From Candidatus Pelagibacter sp. (GTDB taxonomy: Bacteria; Pseudomonadota; Alphaproteobacteria; Pelagibacterales; Pelagibacteraceae): a stretch of DNA of 64,000 bases. Where the stretch lies: contig JAOOBT010000001.1 of assembly GCA_028404615.1 (NCBI GenBank), forward strand, positions 198,877 through 262,876. The letters are read 5' to 3'. Below the pieces are notes generated by a model that worked only from the letters and a program-made list of their open reading frames with translations, was not told the origin of the DNA and did no database searches. Positions 8,185-18,682 of this stretch are shown piece after piece. The stretch's first letter is position 1, and each line of letters starts with the position of its first letter. A program made the position numbers and the translations under genes.

Positions 8185-9537
8185 ATGTTTGAAAACTTAA
8201 CAAATAAATTAGAAAATATTTTTTCTAAACTAAAAAGTGCTCCTTCCCTAACGGAAGAACAAGTGGACTCTGGACTTAAAGAAATACGCTTAGCTTTATT
8301 AGAAGCTGACGTAGCGCTGCCAGTTGTGAAAGATTTCATTGAAAATGTAAAACCAAAAGCTATTGGTCAGGAGATAATTAGATCAACTTCACCTGGTCAA
8401 ATGATAGTAAAGATTGTTTATGATGAATTAGTTAACATACTTGGCTCAAAGAATGAGGAGATTAATCTAAAAGCAGTTCCACCAGTTTCCATATTATTGG
8501 TAGGTTTACAAGGGTCAGGAAAAACAACTTCAGCCGCTAAATTAGCTAAGTTAATTGAAAAAAATCATAAAAAAAAAGTTATGCTTGTTAGCTTGGACGT
8601 TTACAGACCTGCTGCTCAAGAACAATTAAAATTATTAGCAGAAAAAAATAATATACAAAATTTACCGATCATAGAAAAACAACAACCTATTGATATTACT
8701 AAAAGAGCACTCAACGCTGCAAATCTAAGTGGTTCAGATGTTATAATTTTTGATACCGCTGGTCGAACACAAATAGATTTACCAATGATGTCTGAGATTA
8801 AACAAATTAAAGATTTAACAAAACCAGCCGAAACTATTCTAGTTGCTGATTCTTTAACCGGTCAAATAGCTGTAAACGTTGCAAAAGAATTTGATACAGC
8901 AGTCAACCTTTCATCAATTATCTTGACTAGAGTTGATGGTGACGCGCGAGGTGGAGCTGCGTTGAGTATGAAACACATCACTGGCAAACCTATAAAATAT
9001 ATAGGTGTCGGAGAAAAAGTTTCTGACTTTGAAATGTTTCATCCTGACAGGTTAGCTAACAGAATTCTTGGAATGGGTGATGTGGTTACACTTGTCGAAA
9101 AAGCAGCCCAAGATTTAAGTGAAGAAAAAATTAAAGAAACTGAGGAAGAGCTTAAACAAGGTATTTTTACAATGGACTCCTATCTTTCACAACTTAGGCA
9201 AATGAAAAAAATGGGAGGCATGGAAGGAGTTATGTCAATGTTACCTGGTGTAAACAAAATGAAAGCTAAAATGGATCAAGCTAACATAGATGAAAAAATG
9301 CTTATTGAAAATGAGGCTATCATTTTATCTATGACAAAAAATGAAAAAGAAAATCCAAAAATCATTAGCGGTTCTAGAAGAAAAAGAATTTCCCAAGGTG
9401 CTGGAGTAGATGTTTCCAAAATAAATAAGTTGCTCAAACAATTTAAAATGATGTCAGATATGATGAAAAAAATGTCACAAGGAAAAAAAATTCCATCTGG
9501 AATGATCCCAGATGAAATGCTCAATAAACTAAAATGA
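8185..9537 (+). CDS. ffh: Signal recognition particle protein Ffh
   Basis: SRP54 GTPase that binds 4.5S RNA and signal sequences and hands nascent membrane proteins to FtsY. The N domain is followed by P-loop GLQGSGKTTSAAKLA, DVYRPAAQEQL, DTAGRTQID and TRVDGDARGGAAL, then a methionine-rich M domain from about residue 320. The ATG at 8185 (MFENLTNKLENIF) matches the usual Ffh N terminus; an in-frame GTG at 8167 would fall inside the leader structure. It heads a ribosome/SRP operon and is divergent from dapF-ftsY. Confidence 0.97.
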   Translation: MFENLTNKLENIFSKLKSAPSLTEEQVDSGLKEIRLALLEADVALPVVKDFIENVKPKAIGQEIIRSTSPGQMIVKIVYDELVNILGSKNEEINLKAVPPVSILLVGLQGSGKTTSAAKLAKLIEKNHKKKVMLVSLDVYRPAAQEQLKLLAEKNNIQNLPIIEKQQPIDITKRALNAANLSGSDVIIFDTAGRTQIDLPMMSEIKQIKDLTKPAETILVADSLTGQIAVNVAKEFDTAVNLSSIILTRVDGDARGGAALSMKHITGKPIKYIGVGEKVSDFEMFHPDRLANRILGMGDVVTLVEKAAQDLSEEKIKETEEELKQGIFTMDSYLSQLRQMKKMGGMEGVMSMLPGVNKMKAKMDQANIDEKMLIENEAIILSMTKNEKENPKIISGSRRKRISQGAGVDVSKINKLLKQFKMMSDMMKKMSQGKKIPSGMIPDEMLNKLK

Positions 9538-9547
9538 AAGGTAAAAC

Positions 9548-10042
9548 ATGTTAAGAATAAGACTATCAATGGGAGGAGTGAGGAAAAGACCGATATATAA
9601 AATAGTTATCGCTGATGGAAGATATCCACGAGACGGTAAATTTATTGAAAAAATTGGTTCTTACAATCCATTGCTTCCAAAAGATAAAAAGGAAAGAATA
9701 AAAATAGAAGCTGAGAGAGTAAAATATTGGATGAGTAAAGGTGCTCAACCAACTCTCAGAGTTTCTAGACTTTTAGGTGAACTCCAAATAATGCCAATGC
9801 CGAAGCCGGGAAATAATCCTCAAAAAGCTATTCCTAAAAAGGATAGAAAGAAAAGTGCTGAAGAAAGCAAAGAAGCACCCAAAGAGGGTGGTAAAAAAGA
9901 AGATCCTAAAGCAGAAGCTAAAAAGGAAGAACCTAAAAAGGAACAACCTAAAGCAGAAGCTAAAAAGGAAGAACCTAAAAAGGAACAACCTAAAACAGAA
10001 GCTAAAAAGGAAGAACCGAAAAAGGAAGAGAAAAAGGCTTAG
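9548..10042 (+). CDS. rpsP: 30S ribosomal protein bS16 with long charged C-terminal tail
   Basis: The first 80 or so residues are a normal bS16 core (MLRIRLSMGGVRKRPIYKIV, with YNPLLP further on). Residues from about 90 to 164 form a Lys/Glu/Pro tail with a repeated unit around AEAKKEEPKKEQP, present about three times at 9910-10035. Tails of this kind occur in alphaproteobacterial bS16, but the repeat is unusually regular and encoded by near-identical DNA copies. It is the second gene of the ffh-rpsP-trmD-rplS cluster. Confidence 0.95.
   Translation: MLRIRLSMGGVRKRPIYKIVIADGRYPRDGKFIEKIGSYNPLLPKDKKERIKIEAERVKYWMSKGAQPTLRVSRLLGELQIMPMPKPGNNPQKAIPKKDRKKSAEESKEAPKEGGKKEDPKAEAKKEEPKKEQPKAEAKKEEPKKEQPKTEAKKEEPKKEEKKA
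9905..10036 (+). repeat. In-gene tandem repeat encoding the bS16 Lys/Glu/Pro tail
   Basis: About three direct copies of a 42-bp unit containing GCTAAAAAGGAAGAACC, with one or two base changes between copies. Copy number could vary between strains by slippage. Confidence 0.8.
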
Positions 10043-10059
10043 CCAAAAGGTAATTAGAG

Positions 10060-10761
10060 ATGTTAGAAGTAAAGATATTTACTTTATACCCAGATTTATT
10101 TCCTGGTCCTTTAGATACTGGAATATTTAAAAAGGCACAGAAAAGTAAAATCTGGAATTTAAAAGTAATTAACATTAGAGACTATTCCAAGGACAAACAT
10201 GGTGCAGTAGATGATACTCCTTTTGGAGGAGGGAATGGAATGCTCTTGCGTCCAGATGTATTGGCATCTGCACTTGATGAGAATACAAAAAAAGGGGAAA
10301 GAATTATCTACCTATCTCCAAGAGGTAAAAAATTTGATCAAAATACTGCTAAATCTTTAAGTAAAGAAAAAAACTTAAACCTTATCTGTGGGCATTTCGA
10401 GGGTGTTGACCAAAGAGTTCTAGAGACACGAAATATTGAAGAATATAGTTTAGGTGATTTTGTGTTATCAGGAGGCGAACCAGCTTCTTTCGTATTTGTT
10501 GATGCTTTAGTAAGGTTATTACCAGGGGTTTTGGGAAATAAAGATTCCATTAAAGAGGAAAGTTTTGAAAATCACCTTTTAGAATATCCTCAGTATACAA
10601 AGCCTAGAGAATGGGAAGGTAAAAGCCCTCCCGAGGTACTATTTTCAGGTGATCATGCTAAAATAAAAGGGTGGCGTTTGTCTCAATCAGAGGCTATAAC
10701 ACGTCGCCAGAGACCCGATCTTTGGAAAAAATATTTAGAGAAAAAAAATGAAAAATATTGA
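10060..10761 (+). CDS. trmD: tRNA (guanine-N1)-methyltransferase TrmD
   Basis: Methylates G37 next to the anticodon of several tRNAs, including some Leu, Pro and Arg tRNAs, which prevents frameshifting. The 233 residues include the SPOUT trefoil-knot motifs: [14 protein letters not shown] near residue 52, [11 protein letters not shown] near 88, [14 protein letters not shown] near 110 and [16 protein letters not shown] near 128. It lies between rpsP and rplS, the conserved order, and overlaps rplS by 14 bp. Confidence 0.97.
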   Translation: MLEVKIFTLYPDLFPGPLDTGIFKKAQKSKIWNLKVINIRDYSKDKHGAVDDTPFGGGNGMLLRPDVLASALDENTKKGERIIYLSPRGKKFDQNTAKSLSKEKNLNLICGHFEGVDQRVLETRNIEEYSLGDFVLSGGEPASFVFVDALVRLLPGVLGNKDSIKEESFENHLLEYPQYTKPREWEGKSPPEVLFSGDHAKIKGWRLSQSEAITRRQRPDLWKKYLEKKNEKY

Positions 10762-11257
10762 AGATATAAATAAAGCAGCAATTAAAAGAATAGCTGCAGG
10801 TAAAAAAATTGCGGACTTTTCTCCTGGGGACACAATTAAAGTTGGTGTTAAAATTGTAGAAGGTAAAAGAGAAAGAATACAATATTTTGAGGGTGTATGT
10901 ATTGCAAAAAAGAATAGAGATATAAACTCTTCTTTCACAGTAAGAAAAATTTCATTTGGCGAAGGGGTGGAGAGAACATTTGCTCTTTATAGCCCTAATG
11001 TTGATTCAATTAAAGTAATTAGATCAGGTAAAGTAAGAAGAGCAAAACTTTATTATTTGAGAGATAGAAAAGGGAAATCAGCAAGGATTGCTGAAAAAAT
11101 TAAAAAGAAGATAGGTGTAGATGTTTCAGTCAAGCCTGAAGAACCAAACGTAAAACCGATCGAACCTGTAAAGCAAGAGACTAAAGTTGAAGAAGTTAAA
11201 AAAGAAGCTCCAAAAGTCGAGGCTAAAGCTGAAAAGCTAACTAGCGAAAAAAAATAA
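10748..11257 (+). CDS. rplS: 50S ribosomal protein bL19 with charged C-terminal tail
   Basis: bL19 sits at the 30S-50S interface. The core is normal: [20 protein letters not shown] near residue 24, the [20 protein letters not shown] block, and [16 protein letters not shown]. After residue 120 it carries a tail rich in Lys, Glu, Pro and Val not needed for the fold, like the tail on bS16. The start overlaps trmD. Confidence 0.96.
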   Translation: MKNIEDINKAAIKRIAAGKKIADFSPGDTIKVGVKIVEGKRERIQYFEGVCIAKKNRDINSSFTVRKISFGEGVERTFALYSPNVDSIKVIRSGKVRRAKLYYLRDRKGKSARIAEKIKKKIGVDVSVKPEEPNVKPIEPVKQETKVEEVKKEAPKVEAKAEKLTSEKK

Positions 11258-11263
11258 AATTTA

Positions 11264-12661
11264 ATGTCAAAAACTCTATACGATAAGATATGGGAAAACC
11301 ATCTTGTTCATGAACAAAGCGATGGCACTTCATTAATTTATGTTGATAGACATTTGGTACATGAAGTTACAAGTCCGCAAGCTTTTGAAGGACTTAGATT
11401 ACAAAAAAGAAAAGTCAGAAGACCTGAACTAACTCTCGCAGTACCTGATCATAATGTTCCTACAACTGATAGGACCAAGGGAATTAACGATGAGGAGTCT
11501 AGAGTCCAAGTTGAAACATTAAGAAAAAATTGCAAAGACTTCGGAGTAGAACTTTTTGATGTTAATGACAAGCGTCAAGGTATAGTTCATATCATAGGAC
11601 CTGAACAAGGCTTCACTCAGCCAGGAACAGTGATTGTTTGTGGTGATAGCCACACTGCAACTCATGGAGCCTTTGGTGCATTAGCTTTTGGGATAGGAAC
11701 TTCTGAAGTTGAACATGTACTTGCCACACAAACGTTAATGCAAAAAAAATCAAGAAATTTGAGAATTAACGTCAATGGTAAACTACCTAAAGGAGTTACA
11801 GCTAAAGATGTAATTTTAAAAATTATAGGAACGATTGGAACAGCAGGTGGAACCGGATACGTAATTGAATTTGCTGGTGATGTGATCAAAAGTTTGAGTA
11901 TGGAGGAAAGAATGACGGTCTGTAATATGACTATAGAAGCAGGCGCTAGAGCAGGTTTAATTGCACCAGATGAAAAGACATTTGATTATTTAAAAGGTAA
12001 AACGATGTCACCTAAAGGTGAGAATTGGGCAAAAGCATTAGAGTATTGGAAGACTTTATATTCAGATAAAGATAGTAAATTTGATAAAGAAATTAATATT
12101 GACGGGAAAAATATAGAACCATTGGTAACATGGGGGACCTCACCTCAAGATGTGTCTCCGGTGACTGGTATTGTGCCTGATCCTGAAAACGAAAAAAATG
12201 AGGACAGAAAAATGGCTATGAAAAGATCCCTTGATTATATGGGATTAAAAGCAAATACTAAAATTTCAGAGATAAAGATTGATAAAATTTTTATAGGAAG
12301 TTGCACTAATGGTAGAATAGAGGACTTAAGATTGGCTGCGGATCTACTTAAAGGCAAAAAGATTGCCAAAAACGTAAGTGCAATGGTCGTTCCTGGATCA
12401 GGATTAGTTAAAGAACAAGCTGAAAAAGAGGGAATTGATAAAATTTTTAAAGATGCGGGCTTCGAATGGAGAGAACCTGGGTGCTCGATGTGTTTAGGTA
12501 TGAACCCAGATCAATTGAAGCCAAAAGAAAGATGCGCATCAACATCAAATAGAAATTTTGAAGGTAGACAAGGTCGTGGAGGAAGAACACATTTAGTTAG
12601 CCCTGGGATGGCCATCGCAGCTGCAATTAAAGGTCATCTCACAGACGTTAGAGAAATATAG
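11264..12661 (+). CDS. leuC: 3-isopropylmalate dehydratase large subunit
   Basis: With LeuD it isomerises 2-isopropylmalate to 3-isopropylmalate in leucine synthesis. The 465 residues carry the aconitase-type 4Fe-4S ligands in [14 protein letters not shown] and [13 protein letters not shown], plus the [18 protein letters not shown] and [13 protein letters not shown] motifs. It begins the leuC-leuD-leuB-asd run, with 1 bp before leuD. leuA is not in this window. Confidence 0.97.
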   Translation: MSKTLYDKIWENHLVHEQSDGTSLIYVDRHLVHEVTSPQAFEGLRLQKRKVRRPELTLAVPDHNVPTTDRTKGINDEESRVQVETLRKNCKDFGVELFDVNDKRQGIVHIIGPEQGFTQPGTVIVCGDSHTATHGAFGALAFGIGTSEVEHVLATQTLMQKKSRNLRINVNGKLPKGVTAKDVILKIIGTIGTAGGTGYVIEFAGDVIKSLSMEERMTVCNMTIEAGARAGLIAPDEKTFDYLKGKTMSPKGENWAKALEYWKTLYSDKDSKFDKEINIDGKNIEPLVTWGTSPQDVSPVTGIVPDPENEKNEDRKMAMKRSLDYMGLKANTKISEIKIDKIFIGSCTNGRIEDLRLAADLLKGKKIAKNVSAMVVPGSGLVKEQAEKEGIDKIFKDAGFEWREPGCSMCLGMNPDQLKPKERCASTSNRNFEGRQGRGGRTHLVSPGMAIAAAIKGHLTDVREI

Positions 12662-12662
12662 A

Positions 12663-13271
12663 ATGGAAAAATTTAATAATTTAAAATCAATACCATCATA
12701 TTTACCACTACAAAATATTGATACGGATATGATTATCCCAAAGCAGTTTTTAAAAACTATTAAGAGAACTGGCTTGGGAAAAAGTCTATTTTATGAAATG
12801 CGCTATGATGAAAAAGGAAAAAAGAATGAAGATTTCATACTTAATAAGGAACCTTACAATAAATCTAAAATTCTTTTAGCAGGAAAAAATTTTGGATGCG
12901 GCTCATCAAGAGAGCACGCTCCATGGGCTCTTGCTGATTTTGGTATCAAGAGTGTAATAAGTTCTAGCTTTGCAGATATTTTTTACAATAACTGTTTCAA
13001 GAATGGAATTTTGCCAATTAAGATTGATGATAAAATTGTGTTTGAGTTAGCTGAATATTCAAAGAGGCAAGAAGAGATTGAAATAAATTTAGAAAATCAA
13101 GAAATAAAATTTGGAAATAAAGTCGCAAAGTTTGATCTCGATGCTTTTAAAAAAAAATGTTTAATGGAAGGGTTAGATGATATAGCCCTATCAATGGAAA
13201 AAATTTCAAAAGTAGACGACTATGAAAAAAAATTACAAAAAACAAAACCTTGGGTTTTAAATAATGGCTAA
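12663..13271 (+). CDS. leuD: 3-isopropylmalate dehydratase small subunit
   Basis: Swivelling-domain partner of LeuC, 202 residues. Recognised from [16 protein letters not shown] at the N terminus and the substrate-loop motif [18 protein letters not shown] near residue 75. It is spaced 1 bp from leuC and overlaps leuB by 8 bp, so the three leu genes are translationally coupled. Confidence 0.97.
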   Translation: MEKFNNLKSIPSYLPLQNIDTDMIIPKQFLKTIKRTGLGKSLFYEMRYDEKGKKNEDFILNKEPYNKSKILLAGKNFGCGSSREHAPWALADFGIKSVISSSFADIFYNNCFKNGILPIKIDDKIVFELAEYSKRQEEIEINLENQEIKFGNKVAKFDLDAFKKKCLMEGLDDIALSMEKISKVDDYEKKLQKTKPWVLNNG

Positions 13272-14367
13272 AAAAACTAGAAACATTCTTCTTTTACCTG
13301 GTGACGGTATAGGTCCTGAGGTTATATCAGAAGTTAAAAAAATACTTGAGTGGATGAACAAAAATAAGTCTTTAGATTTTGTTTTGAATCAGGAATTAAT
13401 TGGTGGAGCATCTATAGATAAAAATGGTGTTCCAATCACAGACGAAGTTTTTTATAAATCTTTAGAGTCTGATGCTGTGATACTGGGTGCATGTGGAGGA
13501 CCCAAATGGGATAACTTAGAGTTTTCAAAAAAACCTGAAAGGGCCCTATTAAAACTTAGAAAAGAACTTAAACTTTTTGCAAATTTAAGACCTGCAATTT
13601 GTTTTAAGCAATTAGTAGACTCATCTACCTTAAAACCAGAAATAGTTTCAGGTCTTGATATAATGATTGTTAGGGAATTAACTGGTGGAATTTATTTTGG
13701 AGAGCCTAGAGGAATTGAGCCTATAGAAAATAACCAGAGGAAAGGTATAAATACGCACAGTTACACTACTTCGGAAATTCAAAGAATAGCAAGAGTAGCC
13801 TTCGACTTAGCAAAAAAAAGAAGAAATAAAGTTACATCATGCGAAAAATCAAATGTTATGGAAGCAGGTGTTTTATGGAGAGAAGAAGTTCAGTTAATAA
13901 AAGATAAGGAATTTAAAAAAGTAGAATTAAATCATATGCTCGCAGACAATTGTGCTATGCAACTTTTAAGGTATCCAAAACAATTTGATGTAATTTTAGC
14001 TGACAATTTGTTTGGAGATATGCTGTCCGATGAAGCAGCAATGCTTACAGGATCATTAGGCCTTTTGCCATCTGCTTCGCTTGGTATAAAAGACAAAAAC
14101 GGTAGAGTCAGGTCGCTTTATGAACCAGTTCACGGTTCAGCCCCTGACATAGAGGGTAAAAACATTGCGAATCCTATAGCTACTATTTTGAGTTTATCGA
14201 TGGCATTAAGATACTCATTAGACTTAGAAAAAGAAGCAGATCAACTAGATAAAGCAGTGCAATCTGTCCTTGATGAAGGGTTAAGAACAAAAGACATTCT
14301 CTCTAAAAATATGAAAGAGGTTTCCACATCTCAGATGGGTGATGCAATTATTGCGAAATTAAAATAA
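13264..14367 (+). CDS. leuB: 3-isopropylmalate dehydrogenase
   Basis: NAD-dependent oxidative decarboxylation of 3-isopropylmalate, the third step of leucine synthesis. Motifs: [12 protein letters not shown] at the N terminus, [15 protein letters not shown] near residue 137, [20 protein letters not shown] near 240 and [18 protein letters not shown] near 290. The [10 protein letters not shown] segment separates LeuB from isocitrate dehydrogenase. At 367 residues it is full length. Confidence 0.97.
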   Translation: MAKKTRNILLLPGDGIGPEVISEVKKILEWMNKNKSLDFVLNQELIGGASIDKNGVPITDEVFYKSLESDAVILGACGGPKWDNLEFSKKPERALLKLRKELKLFANLRPAICFKQLVDSSTLKPEIVSGLDIMIVRELTGGIYFGEPRGIEPIENNQRKGINTHSYTTSEIQRIARVAFDLAKKRRNKVTSCEKSNVMEAGVLWREEVQLIKDKEFKKVELNHMLADNCAMQLLRYPKQFDVILADNLFGDMLSDEAAMLTGSLGLLPSASLGIKDKNGRVRSLYEPVHGSAPDIEGKNIANPIATILSLSMALRYSLDLEKEADQLDKAVQSVLDEGLRTKDILSKNMKEVSTSQMGDAIIAKLK

Positions 14368-14377
14368 AGTAGTCTTT

Positions 14378-15370
14378 ATGAATTTTGCGATTATAGGAGC
14401 ATCAGGTAATGTAGGTAGAAAAACCATTGAAATATTGGAGAAATCCAAAATTCCATTTAAAGAATTATTTTTGGTTGCCTCAAAGAAAAGCACTGGAAAA
14501 AAAATTAGATTTAGGAATAAAGATATTAAAATTGAAAATTTAGAAAGTTATGATTTTTCTAAAGCGCAAATAACCTTTTTTGCTGCAGGAAGTCAAATAG
14601 CTAAAGAATGGGCAACAAAGGCGGCAAAAAAAACTATCGTAATAGATAACTCAAGCTATTTTAGAATGCAAAAAGAGGTTCCTTTGGTGGTTCCTGAAGT
14701 AAATGCTGATCAGTTAGAAAATCATAAAAATATTATTTCAAATCCTAATTGTTCAACAATGCAGATGGTGCTTGCACTAAAACCACTACATGACGAATAT
14801 AAAATTAAAAGAGTAATTGTATCCACCTACCAAGCAGTCTCAGGTGCAGGAAAAGCACCAATGGATGAACTTATTAGTCAGACAAAAGATTTTTTAGACA
14901 ATAAAAAAATAAATTCAAAGAATTTTACTAAACAAATTGCTTTTAATTTAATTCCTCATATCGATCTTTTTGACAAAGATGGTTACACAAAAGAGGAATT
15001 AAAAATGACTAATGAAACAAAAAAAATTTTAGATCAAGAAATTGATGTCACAGCTACATGTGTGAGAGTTCCTGTAAGAACTGGACACTCCGAGTCAATA
15101 AATATTGAATTTGAAAATTTATATGATTTTGAGAATATTATTAAAATTTTAAAAAATGCTCCTGGTTGTAAAGTAATAGATGACAGGAAAGATGGGGGGT
15201 ACATCACACCGCTAGAAGCTGAAGGAGATTTTACAACTTACATTTCCCGAATCAGAAAGGATAATTCAAATGTCAAAGCAATTAATATTTGGGTTGTTTC
15301 AGATAATTTATTAAAAGGAGCCGCATTAAATACTGTTCAAATAGCTGAGCATTTAGTGAAAAAATTATAA
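14378..15370 (+). CDS. asd: Aspartate-semialdehyde dehydrogenase
   Basis: Reduces aspartyl phosphate to aspartate semialdehyde, the branch point to lysine, threonine and methionine. Seen: NADP-binding GASGNVGRKTIEIL, the catalytic cysteine in ISNPNCSTMQMVLALKPL near residue 127, and the C-terminal VPVRTGHSESI. The length of 330 residues is normal. Placement directly after leuB is common in alphaproteobacteria. Confidence 0.96.
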   Translation: MNFAIIGASGNVGRKTIEILEKSKIPFKELFLVASKKSTGKKIRFRNKDIKIENLESYDFSKAQITFFAAGSQIAKEWATKAAKKTIVIDNSSYFRMQKEVPLVVPEVNADQLENHKNIISNPNCSTMQMVLALKPLHDEYKIKRVIVSTYQAVSGAGKAPMDELISQTKDFLDNKKINSKNFTKQIAFNLIPHIDLFDKDGYTKEELKMTNETKKILDQEIDVTATCVRVPVRTGHSESINIEFENLYDFENIIKILKNAPGCKVIDDRKDGGYITPLEAEGDFTTYISRIRKDNSNVKAINIWVVSDNLLKGAALNTVQIAEHLVKKL

Positions 15371-15390
15371 CTTTAGTTTATAAATTATCT

Positions 15391-15777
15391 ATGGACGAAA
15401 ACAATACACCTTTAAGCCCACACCTTCAGATTTATAAATGGCAGATATCATCTTTGTTGTCCATTACGCATAGAATTGTTGGAGTGATTAATACATTAGC
15501 TATAACAATAATTTGTTTCTGGAGTTTATCTCTATTGTTTGGGGTTGAGGGATACCAAATAATAAATAACTTTTTAAAAAGTTTTTTTGGTAAATTTATA
15601 GCAGTTGGCCTTTGTTGGACTTTTAGCTTTCATATCTTGAATGAGCTTCGACATTTATTTTGGGATCTTGGATACGGCTTTGATCTCAAAGTTTCTAAAA
15701 TTACTGGAGTTTTAGTTTTAGTAGGTTCATTTCTATTAACAATTTTATTTTATTTAATTGGAAAAAATTTTATTTAA
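15391..15777 (+). CDS. sdhC: Succinate dehydrogenase cytochrome b556 subunit
   Basis: Membrane anchor of complex II with three transmembrane helices, 128 residues. The quinone-site signature PLSPHLQIYKWQ and SITHRIVG is intact, and the heme-ligand helix reads FHILNELRHLFWD. The family usually has Gly where this protein has Glu (HxxxG versus HILNE). It is the first gene of sdhCDAB. Confidence 0.94.
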   Translation: MDENNTPLSPHLQIYKWQISSLLSITHRIVGVINTLAITIICFWSLSLLFGVEGYQIINNFLKSFFGKFIAVGLCWTFSFHILNELRHLFWDLGYGFDLKVSKITGVLVLVGSFLLTILFYLIGKNFI

Positions 15778-15778
15778 T

Positions 15779-16105
15779 ATGCACACATCAACAAAAAAAT
15801 GGTTATTTACTAAAATAAGCTCATTTATCCTAATCCCTTTTATGATTTGGTTTATTATCAGCTTTGTATCTATTTATGATAATGATTATCAAGAGGTAGC
15901 TACTTTTTTTATTCAACAACCAACAAAAATTTTATTCTCTCTATTTGTTGTATTAGCATTCTTTTTTTCAGCTTTAACAATAAGTGAGATATTTGAAGAT
16001 TATATAAAAGACCAAAAAATCAAAAATGTCGCAAATAAACTACTTAATATATTTGCTATAATTATGCCTTTAATAACTATTATAGGAATATATAATTTAT
16101 CATAA
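15779..16105 (+). CDS. sdhD: Succinate dehydrogenase membrane anchor subunit
   Basis: Second complex II anchor, about 108 residues and three transmembrane helices. The ATG at 15779 ([12 protein letters not shown]) is chosen because it follows the sdhC stop by one base. The DY pair expected at the quinone site is present (EIFEDYI). The histidine that normally lies 11 residues before that Asp and ligates heme b is replaced by Phe in [15 protein letters not shown], and no His occurs elsewhere in that helix. The partner SdhC keeps its His. Confidence 0.9.
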   Translation: MHTSTKKWLFTKISSFILIPFMIWFIISFVSIYDNDYQEVATFFIQQPTKILFSLFVVLAFFFSALTISEIFEDYIKDQKIKNVANKLLNIFAIIMPLITIIGIYNLS

Positions 16106-17880
16106 TGAGTGCATATAAAATTATCGACCACGAATATGACGTTGTTGTTTTAGGAGCTGGCGGCTCTGGTCTTCGAGCAGCTGTTGGTCTATCAGAAGCT
16201 GGACTTAAAACAGCTTGTATTTCAAAAGTGTTTCCAACAAGAAGCCATACTTCTGCCGCGCAAGGTGGCATATCGGCTGCATTAGGAAATATGGGTGAAG
16301 ATGATTGGAGGTGGCACATGTATGATACTGTCAAAGGGTCAGACTGGTTAGGCGATCAAGACGCCATAGAATATTTATGTAAAGAGGCTCCTAGAGCAGT
16401 GGTAGAACTAGAAAGATACGGAGTACCATTCAGCAGAACAGATGATGGAAAAATTTATCAAAGGCCTTTTGGCGGAATGACAAAAAATTATGGAAACGGA
16501 ACCGCACAAAGAACCTGTGCCGCAGCTGATAGAACTGGTCATGCAATCCTTCACACATTATACGGACAAGCACTAAAACATAATACAGAATTTTTCATAG
16601 AATACTTTGCATTAGATTTAATAATGAAAAATGGTGAGTGCAAAGGAGTAATAGCTTGGAACTTGACTGATGGAACTATTCACAGATTTAGGTCTCACAT
16701 CACTATAATTGCAACGGGCGGGTATGGAAAAGTTTATTATTCAGCTACCTCAGCACATACTTGCACAGGAGATGGGAACGCAATGGTATTAAGAGCCGGA
16801 TTACCTTTACAAGATATGGAGTTTGTGCAATTTCATCCAACAGGTATTTACGGAGTAGGATGTCTAATAACTGAGGGTGCAAGAGGTGAAGGTGGATTCT
16901 TGGTAAACGGAAAAGGTGAGAGATTTATGGAGCGTTACGCACCTAACGCAAAAGATTTGGCATCAAGAGATGTAGTAAGTAGATCAATGGAAATGGAGAT
17001 TAATGAAGGTAGAGGAGTTGGTAAAGATAAAGATCATATTAATTTACATTTAGATCATTTGGATAAAGAAGTTTTAGAGGAAAGACTTCCTGGAATATCA
17101 GAGGCTGCAAAAACTTTTGCAAATGTCGATGTAAACAAACAACCAATTCCAGTTGTGCCTACGGTTCATTATAATATGGGTGGTATACCAACGAATTATA
17201 AAGCAGAAGTATTAACCTTAAATGGTTCAGAAAAAACAGTTCCTGGATTAATGGCAATAGGTGAAGCAGCATGCGTATCAGTCCACGGAGCCAACAGATT
17301 AGGATCAAATTCACTAATTGATCTTGTAGTATTTGGAAGAGCTGCCGCTAAAAGAGCAGCAGAACTTGTTAAACCAGGTATGGCTCACGAAGAAGTTTCT
17401 AGTTCTGAAACGGATAAATGTTTGAGTAGATTTGATAAAATCAGAAACTCTTCAGGCTCAACAAAGACTTCAGAATTAAGATTAAATATGCAAAAGACAA
17501 TGCAATCAAAATGTGCTGTATTCAGAACCGAGAAGACACTCAAAGAGGGTGTTGATCAAATTAGAAAGCCTTATGAGGGAATAGAAGATATTTCTGTAAA
17601 AGATAAATCTCTTCTGTTTAATACAGATTTAGTTGAGACTTTGGAGTTCGATAACCTGATTAGACAAGCGCTTACGACTATGGACTCAGCTTATAGCAGA
17701 AAAGAAAGTAGAGGCGCTCATGCCAGAGAAGATTTTAGCAAAAGAGATGATAAAAACTTTATGAAGCACACTCTAGCCTGGCAAAATGGTAAAAAGGTAG
17801 AAATAAAATATAGAGATGTACATTCAAGAACTCTTACAAACGATGTACAATACTTTCCACCTAAGGAGAGAGTTTATTAA
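16105..17880 (+). CDS. sdhA: Succinate dehydrogenase flavoprotein subunit
   Basis: FAD-linked subunit that oxidises succinate to fumarate in the TCA cycle. The sequence shows [15 protein letters not shown], the FAD-attachment motif [30 protein letters not shown] and [14 protein letters not shown]. At 591 residues it is full length. Its start overlaps the sdhD stop by one base and it is followed 2 bp later by sdhB. Confidence 0.98.
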   Translation: MSAYKIIDHEYDVVVLGAGGSGLRAAVGLSEAGLKTACISKVFPTRSHTSAAQGGISAALGNMGEDDWRWHMYDTVKGSDWLGDQDAIEYLCKEAPRAVVELERYGVPFSRTDDGKIYQRPFGGMTKNYGNGTAQRTCAAADRTGHAILHTLYGQALKHNTEFFIEYFALDLIMKNGECKGVIAWNLTDGTIHRFRSHITIIATGGYGKVYYSATSAHTCTGDGNAMVLRAGLPLQDMEFVQFHPTGIYGVGCLITEGARGEGGFLVNGKGERFMERYAPNAKDLASRDVVSRSMEMEINEGRGVGKDKDHINLHLDHLDKEVLEERLPGISEAAKTFANVDVNKQPIPVVPTVHYNMGGIPTNYKAEVLTLNGSEKTVPGLMAIGEAACVSVHGANRLGSNSLIDLVVFGRAAAKRAAELVKPGMAHEEVSSSETDKCLSRFDKIRNSSGSTKTSELRLNMQKTMQSKCAVFRTEKTLKEGVDQIRKPYEGIEDISVKDKSLLFNTDLVETLEFDNLIRQALTTMDSAYSRKESRGAHAREDFSKRDDKNFMKHTLAWQNGKKVEIKYRDVHSRTLTNDVQYFPPKERVY

Positions 17881-17882
17881 GA

Positions 17883-18659
17883 ATGGCTCAGTTTAACTTG
17901 CCTCAAAACTCAAAAATAGAAGTTGGTAAGTACTACAAAGACAAAACAAATTCAAAAAATTTAAAAAAAGTTAATATTTATAGATGGGACCCATCCAGCG
18001 GGCAAAATCCAAGAGTTGATACTTTCGAGGTAGACATGGATACATGTGGACCAAAAGTTTTAGATATTCTATTTAAAATAAAAAATGAGATCGATCCATC
18101 ACTTACATTTAGAAGATCATGTGCCCATGGAGTTTGTGGTTCCTGTGCGATGAACATTGATGGTGTTAATACCTTAGCTTGCATAAAATCTCATACAGAT
18201 ATAAATGGTGATCTAAATGTCTACCCTCTACCACATTTGAAAGTAGTTAAAGATTTAATTGGGGATTTAAGCACACTTTATAAACAGTATGAATCGATTA
18301 AACCTTGGTTACAAACTGAACAGACCGGAAAGGAAAAAGAAGAATTAAGGCAATCTCAAAAAGATAGAGAAAAGCTAGATGGATACTATGAATGTATACT
18401 TTGTGCTTGCTGTTCAACTTCATGCCCAAGTTATTGGTGGAATGGAGATAAATATTTAGGACCAGCAGTGCTTCTTCAAGCATATCGATGGATAAACGAT
18501 AGTAGAGACGGAGACAAAAAGGAAAGACTGAAGAAAGTAGCTGATGAATTAAAGTTATATAGATGCCATACAATAATGAATTGTACAAATTCTTGTCCAA
18601 AAGGATTAAATCCTGCGAAAGCCATAGGATCTATTAAGAAAATGCTTGCAACAAGCTAA
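17883..18659 (+). CDS. sdhB: Succinate dehydrogenase iron-sulfur subunit
   Basis: Carries electrons from SdhA flavin to quinone through three Fe-S clusters. The 2Fe-2S ligands are in [15 protein letters not shown], the 4Fe-4S ligands in [16 protein letters not shown], and the 3Fe-4S ligands in [17 protein letters not shown]. The 258 residues match the family. It completes sdhCDAB. Confidence 0.98.
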   Translation: MAQFNLPQNSKIEVGKYYKDKTNSKNLKKVNIYRWDPSSGQNPRVDTFEVDMDTCGPKVLDILFKIKNEIDPSLTFRRSCAHGVCGSCAMNIDGVNTLACIKSHTDINGDLNVYPLPHLKVVKDLIGDLSTLYKQYESIKPWLQTEQTGKEKEELRQSQKDREKLDGYYECILCACCSTSCPSYWWNGDKYLGPAVLLQAYRWINDSRDGDKKERLKKVADELKLYRCHTIMNCTNSCPKGLNPAKAIGSIKKMLATS

Positions 18660-18682
18660 AAGCTTATTTATTCAATATCATC

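Noticed and set aside
9773..10130. Lys/Arg- or Phe-rich open frames over the rpsP tail
   Set aside because: They are shadows of the in-gene repeat in other frames.
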